Source: an uncultured Porphyromonadaceae bacterium
Lineage (GTDB): Bacteria > Bacteroidota > Bacteroidia > Bacteroidales > Muribaculaceae
Assembly (NCBI GenBank): GCA_947649495.1
Contig: CANSRU010000003.1
Coordinates: 1 to 64,000, forward strand
Length of the DNA stretch: 64,000 bases
Direction: 5' to 3'
Within the stretch, counting starts at the first letter, position 1. Each line of letters begins with the position of its first letter. The position numbers and the translations under genes were made by a program. The notes beneath the pieces were generated by a model that searched no databases, was not told where the DNA came from, and worked only from the letters and a program-made list of their open reading frames with translations. Shown here one piece after another: positions 48,609 through 58,385 of this stretch.

Positions 48609-49425
48609 AGCAGCCATATTGATGGCATCGGTATCTATTTCCATGGGCATGTTGTGTTCATGTGGAGATAACAAAGAGAAACTTGCTGCAGATTTGTTTG
48701 GACAAGCTCAAGGATTATATGATGCGGGCGATTATAATGGCGCCCTGGTATTGCTTGACTCTATTGATCAAGCACTTCCGGGGGCGCTATCAACTCGGCG
48801 TGAAGTAATGTCGTTTCGTCCGAAAGTTATAGAAAAACAGACTTTGGAGCAATTGGCCCAAGCTGATAGTATATTGGCTGTGAATCTGTTGCTTGGTGAT
48901 TCGTTAAACAGGACACTTGTCTATGTGGAGAATCCCATTGAAGGCTATTATGTTGCAGGTTCGGAGAAAGGAATGGATGTGAACAACGTTGTAGGCTTGC
49001 ATCCTCGAATGGAGCCTGACGGGGCTTTCTATCTCATCGCTACGTGTCAAGGTAAGTCTGACGGATTCAAACTGACGAGTGAGAATATTGAGTTTGTGTC
49101 GCCATCAGTACCTGTAGACGGAGAGCGTAACGATATCTCATCGAATCATTCGGTGATTATGTTTACTCCGTTGGAGTCGGATTCTATAGCACGATTTGTT
49201 GTGGATAATCAAACCAATCCGATATCGATTTGCTTCAATGGTAAATCTGGAGCTACAGCGCTCAGTGCGACTCAGCGTGATGCAATCCTGCAGGTTTATG
49301 AAACGGCGCAGGTAGTTTTGAAATGCAAGCGAGCTCAGATCGATAAGGCGCGCCTTGAAAAGCGTCTTGAAGTGGCGCGTAACCAGATGGCCAGATTATA
49401 TCAAGATTCGATAGATACGAAGTAA
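48589..49425 (+). CDS. Lipoprotein, hypothetical
   Basis: Start ATG at 48589; lipobox MLCSC; coiled-coil C-terminus; overlaps the rel 3' end by 20 nt. Confidence 0.8.
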   Translation: MYNVVTKAAILMASVSISMGMLCSCGDNKEKLAADLFGQAQGLYDAGDYNGALVLLDSIDQALPGALSTRREVMSFRPKVIEKQTLEQLAQADSILAVNLLLGDSLNRTLVYVENPIEGYYVAGSEKGMDVNNVVGLHPRMEPDGAFYLIATCQGKSDGFKLTSENIEFVSPSVPVDGERNDISSNHSVIMFTPLESDSIARFVVDNQTNPISICFNGKSGATALSATQRDAILQVYETAQVVLKCKRAQIDKARLEKRLEVARNQMARLYQDSIDTK

Positions 49426-49616
49426 CGAGTTTCGACGGTTAATCCGCGATACTTGATAATAATATTGCGTGAGTCACCCATAATCCCTGCATCATAATCT
49501 GACGCAGGGATTTGCTCATAATGGGCATTATGTTAAATAGGTTTTGCGGGGTGTGCTCTTCGGCAGCTTCGTTTGAAGCTATACCCTATTTAACTTGAAT
49601 TCTTATGTAGAAAACA

Positions 49617-50117
49617 TGGTATGCAGGAGCCAGCTTGAATTTAAAATTGAATGACATCTACGGATTTGGTGCTAATATCAATATCGGTGTAGACCATTTT
49701 GAGACCATGGGCGAGAATTGGTGCCATCACCTTACTTCTTTTGATGCTAGTTTCACATTATGGTGGAATAAGGGTCCTTACACAGTCTCATATTGGCGTA
49801 AGATACCTGGAAAATATCTCAGTGGTAATTACGTTGGAAAAGATGAAAATGGAGATGCTCTCAGCTTTGAGTATAAGCCAAACAAGCACTGGACATTTGA
49901 GGCAAGTTGGATGTACATGTTTGATACGAAAGGAACAAAATATCCTTCCTGGGGATGCTCAAGCGTGAATCCATATTATAGAGAACGCTATATCAAGAAC
50001 AATGGGAATATGGTTGTACTGTCAATCAGTCACTCGGCTGATTTTGGCTCAATATTCCGTTCTTCTCGCCGTTCACTCAACAACTCAGATAATGGATCTT
50101 CTTTGCTGAAGATGTAA
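49617..50117 (+). pseudogene. C-terminal remnant of a TonB-dependent/outer-membrane beta-barrel receptor
   Basis: WYAGASLNLKLNDIYGFGANINIG..SFTLWWNKGPYTVSYWRKIPGKYLSGNY; reading frame opens directly after an in-frame TAG; no plug or N-terminal domain. Confidence 0.65.
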
Positions 50118-50182
50118 TTCATCAAAAACAAGAATCTCCGTTTTTTTATGTACTTTTGTGCGTGTAATTAAATTGATTTATT

Positions 50183-50344
50183 ATGTATGCCTTCCCATTG
50201 TTTGCCGCTCTAATTGCTTGGCTTATAGTCCTAATAGTCGCACTTGTGTTTATTCGTTTTTTATGGTATCTCGGTTCCTATTTTAAGAATAAGAGTGAAA
50301 TTTTTTATGATTCTGAAGAAAACGACCCACCTACCCTACAGTGA
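50183..50344 (+). CDS. Small single-pass membrane protein, 53 aa
   Basis: MYAFPLFAALIAWLIVLIVALVFIRFLWYLGSYFKNKSEIFYDSEENDPPTLQ; TACTTTTG -7 box at 50153-50160. Confidence 0.5.
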   Translation: MYAFPLFAALIAWLIVLIVALVFIRFLWYLGSYFKNKSEIFYDSEENDPPTLQ

Positions 50345-50470
50345 TTTTGTAGGTATATAATAATATATGGCCGTTTGGGAATTCTTTTTGCAATCTCGCA
50401 TAAGAATTGCGTTTAATCCTACATAAGATTAAACAGAAAAACATTACCGATAAAACTGTAAATGGACGAT

Positions 50471-52069
50471 TTATTCCGATGATAGTGCTTTGGTTATTAT
50501 GTCCTTGGTTAAGCTTTGGGCTTTAACGCCAAACCATAGCCATGTGGCATTATCTAAGCCGAGAATACAGCTACGACGTTTCATTTCGGCAATAAATTCA
50601 TCAGAAAAGATTTCATGTAGTGGTTCGGCGGTCGGTTCTGTATCAAGAGCATGTAGGAATAAATATCCGTCGAAACAGTCGCTATAGCATCCACTGCGGA
50701 TGTCGTATTTGGTTTCGTATAAGGCATCGAAAGGCTCAGAACCGAACGGACTGCCTTTAAGGTCGAATCCTATCGGTTTGTTGCCGTTCTGCAGAAATGC
50801 CATATCGAAGATTCCGCCACGGATTAGTCTCTTATGGCCACCGGAATTGTCTTTCGAATAATTATGTTGTAGGACAGAATAAACGTTGTCTTTGCCTAAA
50901 CGTTCGCTCAATTGGGCGCCGGCTTCTTTTGCCGGATGTTGTCCGGATGGTGTGGAATATTTCCCGGGAATATCTGACTTTGAAGCATGGGCACAGCCTA
51001 CAAGAAAGAGGTGGTTACGACTATCGGTGGTAACAGAGATATAATTCTCAATAATATCGGCCATGTGTGTATTCCTGTCCTCCTGATTTATTGAGGCGTT
51101 ATCTGATATGAGTGAGTATGGAATCTGATAATCAGCAAGAATCACCCGAATCTTTTCGTCTCGGTCAAGAGATTTATTCAGATTCCATATCTGACATATA
51201 AATTCAAATTCGCCTCTATCCCACCATCCATTAGGTTGTTCATCGCGGAATATGTCAAGAATATAATTCGGGTTTAAAGTGTCGCTTGCCATGAATTTAT
51301 CCATGGTGGGCTGATGCCATGACGGTAGTTCCATAAATATGGTACCTACGGTTTTATGAAAATCGTCAGATGCAATCAAACGTTTCAGCATGTCCCATGA
51401 GACTTTTCGCCGATGTTGTTCTCCGTTTATCACCAGCTTGTACTTCTTAAGTTTAGACAGAAGAAATTGTTCAGGTGTGTCATTGGTAGATTTGAGAAAT
51501 TCTGTGAACTTGTCGGGAGAGTCCGGAATACTTCTAATCATTTCTATACGTGATAGATTGGAATGATATTCCGGCATTTTATGCTTAATCAAGTCGATGA
51601 GTTCAGTTTCATTGTCGGCTATTTGCTGGCCACCGTTGACCCATAGCCCATTCTCAATCCAGCATGTGTTTATCAGAAAATAATCGGGTGCTTCCCGGGT
51701 TATAATAGCTCCTACAGAATCTTTATAAGTCACGATGCCTACGATACTTTCATTCATTACTGTCTGCTGCATTGCCGTATCGGGAGTTTCGTCCGGTTCA
51801 TCGCGGTTGAATTCAAATTTAATCGATGATATATCAGCCCACATACTGTTTTTGCCATTGGCCCGTATCCATGCCCGGGATAAATAGTAGTTTAACGGCG
51901 AAGAAAGATTGATGGAGTCAAGCTTGAAGTCCCCTACATTGCGGTTTACCTCAATTATTTTATAATCTTTTCCAAGTTCGGATACAATGGACATACCGAA
52001 TGAGAAATGCAGTGTGAATACTGATAATAGTGACAGAATGAGGATTCGTTTCATAGATTGTTGTTCCAA
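50471..52069 (-). CDS. Secreted protein with EreA/ChaN/TIKI-like fold
   Basis: 532 aa; signal peptide; LVINGEQHRRKVSWDMLKRLI, IFMELPSWHQPTMDKFM, HLFLVGCAHASK. Confidence 0.55.
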   Translation of the reverse strand: MEQQSMKRILILSLLSVFTLHFSFGMSIVSELGKDYKIIEVNRNVGDFKLDSINLSSPLNYYLSRAWIRANGKNSMWADISSIKFEFNRDEPDETPDTAMQQTVMNESIVGIVTYKDSVGAIITREAPDYFLINTCWIENGLWVNGGQQIADNETELIDLIKHKMPEYHSNLSRIEMIRSIPDSPDKFTEFLKSTNDTPEQFLLSKLKKYKLVINGEQHRRKVSWDMLKRLIASDDFHKTVGTIFMELPSWHQPTMDKFMASDTLNPNYILDIFRDEQPNGWWDRGEFEFICQIWNLNKSLDRDEKIRVILADYQIPYSLISDNASINQEDRNTHMADIIENYISVTTDSRNHLFLVGCAHASKSDIPGKYSTPSGQHPAKEAGAQLSERLGKDNVYSVLQHNYSKDNSGGHKRLIRGGIFDMAFLQNGNKPIGFDLKGSPFGSEPFDALYETKYDIRSGCYSDCFDGYLFLHALDTEPTAEPLHEIFSDEFIAEMKRRSCILGLDNATWLWFGVKAQSLTKDIITKALSSE

Positions 52070-52239
52070 TTTATTGTGATAATTAGATGGCCGTAAAGGT
52101 ACGAAAAAAAACGAGTTATGTATAATTATGTGTAATTATGTATAATAAAGTATGGTATGGGCTGTCGGGCATTGTGTAGCTGTGGGTAATTTATTACATT
52201 TGCATTAATTTCATTAACTATACCATATTTTATTTTTTC

Positions 52240-53430
52240 ATGGCAAAAATCGGATCAGTTTTTACTCCAGTAGGACGAAAAGCACTGTTGCTTGGCAGCG
52301 GAGAGTTAGGAAAGGAAGTAGCATTGGAACTTCAGCGCTACAATGTAGAGGTGATAGCATGTGATAAATATGCCAATGCCCCGGCCATGCAGGTGGCTCA
52401 TCGTTCGTATGTGTTTAATATGCTTGATGGCCAGGCATTGCGCGAAATTGTGGAGAAGGAACGACCGGACCATATAATACCCGAGGTGGAGGCCATCGCA
52501 ACCCCTACCCTTCTTGAATTGGAAAAGGAGGGTTATAACGTGACTCCTACGGCCCGGGCAGCATGGCTTACCATGAACCGTGAAGGTATTCGCCGTCTTG
52601 CCGCTGAAGAACTTGGAATTGTCACTTCTCCCTATCGCTTCGCTTCGACATATGAGGAGTTTGTAGCAGCTGTAGACGAAATAGGCATTCCATGTGTGGT
52701 CAAACCGATAATGAGTTCTTCGGGACATGGACAGAGTACGGTCAAGACCGCTGAGGATGTAGATAAAGCATGGAAAATAGCACAGGAAGGTGGACGTGCA
52801 GGAGCCGGACGTGTGATAGTGGAAGGTTTTGTGAGATTTGACTATGAAATAACCCTGCTTACTGTGCGCAGCGTATCAGGAACCACATTCTGCGAACCAA
52901 TCGGCCATGTGCAGGTGGATGGTGATTACCGTTATTCATGGCAACCGCAAGCCATGACTGCAAAGGCACTTGAGTCAGCCCGCGAGATAGCGCGCAAAGT
53001 TACTGATGCCTTGGGTGGATACGGTATATTTGGCGTAGAACTGTTCATTAAGGGTGACGATGTGATTTTCAGCGAGGTGTCACCCCGCCCTCACGATACT
53101 GGTATGGTAACTATGATTTCTCAGGATCTGAGCGAATTCGGACTTCATGCACGTGCGTTGCTCGGTCTGCCTGTGCCATCAATCAGATTCTATGGGCCAT
53201 CGGCTTCGCGTGCGATTGTGGTTGAAGGAGATACTGACAAGATTGAAATGGATAATCTTGAAGAAGTATTGGCCGAACCCGGTGTGCAGATACGTATATT
53301 TGGCAAGCCGGAAATAAAAGGACATCGCCGTATGGGTGTTATATTGGCTACAGACGAATCGGCAGATGAGGCACTTGCTAAAGCCCAGCGTGCTTACGAA
53401 AAACTTAAAGTCAATGTGATGCCGCGCTAA
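52240..53430 (+). CDS. purT: Formate-dependent phosphoribosylglycinamide formyltransferase
   Basis: 396 aa; [42 protein letters not shown]-grasp; [13 protein letters not shown]. Confidence 0.97.
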   Translation: MAKIGSVFTPVGRKALLLGSGELGKEVALELQRYNVEVIACDKYANAPAMQVAHRSYVFNMLDGQALREIVEKERPDHIIPEVEAIATPTLLELEKEGYNVTPTARAAWLTMNREGIRRLAAEELGIVTSPYRFASTYEEFVAAVDEIGIPCVVKPIMSSSGHGQSTVKTAEDVDKAWKIAQEGGRAGAGRVIVEGFVRFDYEITLLTVRSVSGTTFCEPIGHVQVDGDYRYSWQPQAMTAKALESAREIARKVTDALGGYGIFGVELFIKGDDVIFSEVSPRPHDTGMVTMISQDLSEFGLHARALLGLPVPSIRFYGPSASRAIVVEGDTDKIEMDNLEEVLAEPGVQIRIFGKPEIKGHRRMGVILATDESADEALAKAQRAYEKLKVNVMPR

Positions 53431-54307
53431 TAGAAGATATGAGATATTTGTAAATGCAGTTCGCGATTCTTGAGATTGCGGCTGCATTTGCTTTATCTGT
53501 CTCCCTGGAATCGCATACAAAAACCACAATATATGCCTTACGGCCATCGGGCATATATATAACTGCCGCATCGTTGTCGGCAACCTTCACTCCAAGCCTG
53601 TTGCGGTCGGAACTTCCTGTTTTGTGTCCGATGACAATTTCCTTGGGGATGCCTGCTCTGATTTTATCAGTCCCGGTAGATGTGTTCTGCATGGCATCGG
53701 TAAAACACTTAAGGTATATTCCCGACAGAATTTTGCCGGCATAAACTTTTTCAAGCAGCCGTGCCACCGATACCGGGGTGGCACAGTTATCGCGACATCG
53801 TGTAGTGTCGATGTGCATATCATTTTCGGTAGCGCTTATTCTGAATCCATCTATGCCGAGTGACCGGATGTATTTTTCAATAGTCTCTGTTCCATCACAA
53901 TAATCAATAAGCACATCGCAGGTATTGTTGTCACTTTTCGAAACCGTATAGTTTATGAGCTCACGCAGGCTGATGGAAACAGACGCTCCGGCAGTAGACT
54001 CGTCCCTAAGCGGGCTATAGGTGTTTTCATGCATCATTTGCCAAGGTACTACTATAATGGAATCGGGGCTGGTGCCGGATTGCTCCATCCAGTGTAACGC
54101 GGTTAATGCCACATGAATTTTGAAAACACTCAGCATAGGCAAAGGTGTGGAACAATTGATGGCGGACACATGTCCGCCATCAATTCCGTATGCTATACCT
54201 ATGTTTGCATTGTAATCAGCCGCTATCCGGCTAAGCTCATAATTTACATCGGCTTTTGTCTGGAGGCATGAAAACAATACAATTCCGGCAAGCAATATCC
54301 GTATCAT
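53411..54307 (-). CDS. Class A beta-lactamase (A2-like)
   Basis: 298 aa; signal peptide; SVFK (SxxK), SKSDNNTCD (SDN), TENDMH omega-loop Glu, HKTGSSDRN (KTG). Confidence 0.92.
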   Translation of the reverse strand: MIRILLAGIVLFSCLQTKADVNYELSRIAADYNANIGIAYGIDGGHVSAINCSTPLPMLSVFKIHVALTALHWMEQSGTSPDSIIVVPWQMMHENTYSPLRDESTAGASVSISLRELINYTVSKSDNNTCDVLIDYCDGTETIEKYIRSLGIDGFRISATENDMHIDTTRCRDNCATPVSVARLLEKVYAGKILSGIYLKCFTDAMQNTSTGTDKIRAGIPKEIVIGHKTGSSDRNRLGVKVADNDAAVIYMPDGRKAYIVVFVCDSRETDKANAAAISRIANCIYKYLISSISAASH

Positions 54308-55146
54308 TTCTTTTTTGTAGACTTGGTTGCAGTTGCCTTAGGCGCAGGAGTCGGTTCGGGTTTTGAGAATCCATCGGCGGTGGCGCGTTTCTGCATTCTC
54401 TGAATACGTTCCTCAAGATCAGGATGAGATGAGAAAAGCTGATTCATTATTTTGCTACCTTTCGATGCCTGTTGTTCGTCCTGAAGTTCTTTCAGACGTT
54501 CGAACGACATGGACATGGCCCATGGATTTTTCCCATGGCTTTTCAGGAACTCATAGCCATAATCGTCAGCTTCACGTTCCTGTTTTTTCGAGTACTGAGC
54601 GTTAACCAGATTCTCGCTCAGGTCACCAAGTTGAGAATCAGTCAGCTTGCCTGCAACCCCTCCATTAGCAGAAACCGCGTCTTTAGCCGCAGATGTGAGT
54701 AAAGCTGTGCGGAATGCTTTCTTGGAATCTTTATGAGCCACATGGCCAATCTCGTGTCCGATAACACCGAGTAGCTCTTCGTCGGACATAATGTCCATCA
54801 ATGAACTGAACACGCGTACGCTGCCATCGGCACAAGCAAACGCATTGACATCAATAACATAGTATACCTTGAAATTCAAAGGAATTCCTTCGACATCGGT
54901 AAGCCCGGCAGTTAGTTTATTAAGTCGTTGTGTGTATGGACTCTTTTCATCGCACACCGGATTGTGGGCATCGCACCAGTCAATATATTCCTTAACGTAA
55001 GCACGCATCTGCTCGTCGGTCAAGGTCAATGCCTGAGCGGCTTTCTTGCCGGCTCCAATCATTTTCGACCATTTCTGTGCCGATACGTTGCTACAAAATG
55101 CTGTGGCCATACATATTATGGCACCTATCATAAATGTCCTTCTCAT
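54304..55146 (-). CDS. M48-family metallopeptidase
   Basis: Start MRRTFMIGAIICMATAFCSN; LLGVIGHEIGHVAHKDSKKAF zinc motif; QEREADDYGYEFL. Confidence 0.93.
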   Translation of the reverse strand: MRRTFMIGAIICMATAFCSNVSAQKWSKMIGAGKKAAQALTLTDEQMRAYVKEYIDWCDAHNPVCDEKSPYTQRLNKLTAGLTDVEGIPLNFKVYYVIDVNAFACADGSVRVFSSLMDIMSDEELLGVIGHEIGHVAHKDSKKAFRTALLTSAAKDAVSANGGVAGKLTDSQLGDLSENLVNAQYSKKQEREADDYGYEFLKSHGKNPWAMSMSFERLKELQDEQQASKGSKIMNQLFSSHPDLEERIQRMQKRATADGFSKPEPTPAPKATATKSTKKK

Positions 55147-55202
55147 AATAAGTATAGAATTAGTTTGGTTTTTGCGGTGCAAAAGTATAATAATCGCATG
55201 AA

Positions 55203-56573
55203 TTATGAAAATAAAGCGCGGAATGCTTCCTCAACTTTCGATACTTCGACAATTTTGATTCTGAATTTGGTCAGATCCACACCTTTCAGATTATATCGTG
55301 GAATAATGATAGTGTCCATGCCGAGTTTCTCAGCTTCCGATATGCGTTGTTCCATGCGTGTTACCTGACGTATCTCACCCGAGAGTCCTACCTCGCCGGC
55401 CATGCATGTGCCATGTGGTATGGCCATATCCACATTTGATGACAGAATGGAGCAGATTACGGGTAAATCAAGAGCGGTGTCGTTGACTTTAAGTCCACCG
55501 GCAATATTGAGAAACACATCTTTCTGGGCGAGTTTGAATCCGACCCTCTTTTCAAGGACGGCAAGAAGCATATTCATGCGTTTGGCGTCAAATCCGGTTA
55601 CCGACCTCTGGGGAGTGCCATAGGCGGCTGTGCTTACAAGAGCCTGGACTTCTATCAGAAAGGGCCGCAATCCTTCAAGGGTTATTCCAATCGCCATTCC
55701 TGATAGCTCTTCGCTTTCGGAGTTGTGGTTGAGCAGCATTTCCGACGGATTGCTTACCTCGCGGAGACCTCGTTGACACATCTCGTAAATGCCCAGTTCG
55801 GAGGTGCTTCCAAAGCGATTTTTAATGGCACGCAATATACGGTACATATAATGGTGGTCGCCTTCAAACTGAAGCACTGCGTCTACAATATGTTCGAGCA
55901 CTTTTGGCCCGGCGATGCTCCCCTCTTTATTTATATGACCAATCAACAGAACCGGCACTCCCGATTCCTTGGCGTATTTCAATAGTCTTGCCGAACATTC
56001 TCTGACCTGACTAACGCTGCCGGCCGACGATTCAATATCGTCGGAAGCAATGGTCTGTATCGAGTCAATTATGACCAATTCGGGATTGGTGTCGGCAATA
56101 TGCTCCATTATGTTTTCAAGAGATGTGTCGCAGACGATGAGCACGTTATCGCACGTGCGCCCTATGCGGTCTGCTCTCATTTTGAGCTGGGCTGCGCTCT
56201 CCTCTCCCGACACATATAATATGCGCTTCGAGCGTATGGATAGAATGTTTTGAAGCACAAGCGTAGATTTACCTATGCCCGGCTCCCCTCCTATAAGTAC
56301 GAGAGAGCCGGCAACCAATCCACCACCCAACACTCGGTTCAACTCCTGCGAGGGCATCTTTATACGTGGTTCATCAACAATCTCGATTTCCGATACCCGT
56401 TGCGGCTGGGGTTTATTTGTCGAGAGCCGTCTTCCGCTTTTGACTGTTGATTTGGCATCGATTTTCTCTTCCACCATGGAATTCCATGCTCCGCAAGCCG
56501 AGCAGCGTCCTTGCCATTTGGGATATTCCGCACCACATTCGGTACAGAACCATGCTGTTTTTGATTTAGCCAT
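55203..56573 (-). CDS. radA: DNA repair protein RadA
   Basis: 456 aa; zinc finger CTECGAEYPKWQGRCSACGAWN; GGEPGIGKSTLVLQ; KNRFGSTSELGIYEM. Confidence 0.97.
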   Translation of the reverse strand: MAKSKTAWFCTECGAEYPKWQGRCSACGAWNSMVEEKIDAKSTVKSGRRLSTNKPQPQRVSEIEIVDEPRIKMPSQELNRVLGGGLVAGSLVLIGGEPGIGKSTLVLQNILSIRSKRILYVSGEESAAQLKMRADRIGRTCDNVLIVCDTSLENIMEHIADTNPELVIIDSIQTIASDDIESSAGSVSQVRECSARLLKYAKESGVPVLLIGHINKEGSIAGPKVLEHIVDAVLQFEGDHHYMYRILRAIKNRFGSTSELGIYEMCQRGLREVSNPSEMLLNHNSESEELSGMAIGITLEGLRPFLIEVQALVSTAAYGTPQRSVTGFDAKRMNMLLAVLEKRVGFKLAQKDVFLNIAGGLKVNDTALDLPVICSILSSNVDMAIPHGTCMAGEVGLSGEIRQVTRMEQRISEAEKLGMDTIIIPRYNLKGVDLTKFRIKIVEVSKVEEAFRALFS

Positions 56574-56584
56574 GATCTTTAATG

Positions 56585-57349
56585 TTATGTGTGCGGGGTG
56601 CGACGTCGGAATTCGGATAGTGTGATTGCCGTGGCTATTGCCACGTTGAGCGATTCTGATGTCGGCTGGTTGGGGGGATATGACGGTATGGTAAGCGGAT
56701 CGGTCACCAACCGGCGTATTTCGTCAGACAGGCCGTTTCCTTCATTACCCATCACGATAATGCCTGATGATGCGAGCTTTTCAGGGTATATATTGTTGCC
56801 ATTAAGCAGTGTGCCGTAAACTTTTGTCCCACTTCCAATATTTGTTATCGTTTCAGCTAAATTGCAATAATGGATTCTGGCTCGAGATATGGCCCCCATG
56901 GTTGATTGGACAACTTTCGGAGAATAGGCATCGGCTGTTGTCCGGGAGCATAGTATGGTGTGCAAACCAAACCAATCGGCCGTGCGTATTATCGTACCGA
57001 GATTGCCGGGGTCCTGTATGCCGTCAAGTGCGAGTATCAATTCATTTTTAAGGGCTGCCGTATCTAACGATAGCTGCGGAGTTTGATAGACGGCGATTAC
57101 ATCGGCAGGTGTGGATAGTGAACTCATCCGCTGAATGTCGCGGGAGGTAACTTTCATTATGCGATTGCAGTCGATGTCGTGTTTGCTCAGCCATGAGTCT
57201 GTTGCCGCTAAATATTCCACGGTGAAGTGATTGATGGTGTCAAGCACGCATTTTGTCCCTTCGGCTTTGAACAAGCCACTGGCATGCCTGTGTTTTCTTT
57301 CGCCCAACGATGCTATGAGCTTACGAATATTGTTGGTGATTTCAATCAT
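56585..57349 (-). CDS. TrmH/SpoU-family RNA methyltransferase
   Basis: 254 aa; LALDGIQDPGNLGTIIRTADWFG; IVMGNEGNGLSDE; PTSESLNVAIATAI. Confidence 0.95.
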   Translation of the reverse strand: MIEITNNIRKLIASLGERKHRHASGLFKAEGTKCVLDTINHFTVEYLAATDSWLSKHDIDCNRIMKVTSRDIQRMSSLSTPADVIAVYQTPQLSLDTAALKNELILALDGIQDPGNLGTIIRTADWFGLHTILCSRTTADAYSPKVVQSTMGAISRARIHYCNLAETITNIGSGTKVYGTLLNGNNIYPEKLASSGIIVMGNEGNGLSDEIRRLVTDPLTIPSYPPNQPTSESLNVAIATAITLSEFRRRTPHT

Positions 57350-57493
57350 TTAAGAGCTAATTTAGCTACAAAAATAGTGAAAAAATGCGGATAGACAATA
57401 TTTGCGTTAGCTCGGCATGTTTGCTGTCCGGCGGTGCGTTAATGTCATTTTTTATAACTAAATTTGCACTTGATTTTATAAAAATAATATTAA

Positions 57494-58357
57494 ATGAAGA
57501 TATTAGTCACCGGTTCAAATGGGCAGCTTGGCAATGAATTGCGCAATGTGCTTGAAAAAGCAATGCCCGGAGTCACGACATATACAGATATAGCAGAACT
57601 CGACCTCACTGATGCGGCGGCAGTCGACATGTTTCTGGAGCGGGGTGAGTACACCCATATAGTGAACTGTGCTGCATATACAGCTGTAGATAAGGCTGAA
57701 AGCGACCAGACGTTGTGCTATTCAATCAATTATGACGCAGTGCGCAACATAGCCGTGGCGGCATCAAAACATGGTGTAAAAGTGGTGCATATATCCACTG
57801 ACTATGTGTTTGACGGGACATCGTGTCATCCATATCGTGAGTCAGACAAAGTGAATCCGACATCGGCCTACGGAACATCCAAGCGTAAGGGTGAGATGGT
57901 GTTGCTTTCGCTGTGTCCTGAGGCCGTGATTTTGCGTACGGCATGGTTGTATTCTCCTTACGGTCATAACTTTGTCAAGACTATGCTGAAACTTGGCCGT
58001 GAACGCGCAGAGTTGAGAGTGGTGTGTGACCAGATTGGAACCCCGACGGCCGCCAAAGATCTGGCTGAAATGATAGTGACAGTGATAAGTGCCCGCCAAT
58101 GGGTGCCCGGCATATACCATTTTTCGGATGAAGGAGCCTGTTCATGGTATGATTTCACTAAAAGCATTCACCGTATTGCCGGAATTGATTCGTGCAAGGT
58201 GGTGCCGGTGACCACTGACGACTACCCCACAGCCGCCGTGCGTCCGGCCTACAGTGTACTTGACAAATCCCTCATAAAGCGTACTTATGGAGTTGAGATA
58301 CCACATTGGGAGGAAAGTCTCGCCGAATGTTTGACGCGGATTGTGGATATCGATTAA
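57494..58357 (+). CDS. rfbD: dTDP-4-dehydrorhamnose reductase
   Basis: 287 aa; ILVTGSNGQLGNELR; HISTDYVFDGT; SAYGTSKRKGE. Confidence 0.95.
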   Translation: MKILVTGSNGQLGNELRNVLEKAMPGVTTYTDIAELDLTDAAAVDMFLERGEYTHIVNCAAYTAVDKAESDQTLCYSINYDAVRNIAVAASKHGVKVVHISTDYVFDGTSCHPYRESDKVNPTSAYGTSKRKGEMVLLSLCPEAVILRTAWLYSPYGHNFVKTMLKLGRERAELRVVCDQIGTPTAAKDLAEMIVTVISARQWVPGIYHFSDEGACSWYDFTKSIHRIAGIDSCKVVPVTTDDYPTAAVRPAYSVLDKSLIKRTYGVEIPHWEESLAECLTRIVDID

Positions 58358-58385
58358 TTGAATATAAACCTGAAAGTATAGAAAT

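Noticed and set aside
49532-49594. Integron attC site
   Set aside because: Ends are GTTAAAT...ATTTAAC, the opposite order to the RYYYAAC...GTTRRRY attC layout, and no integrase is present.
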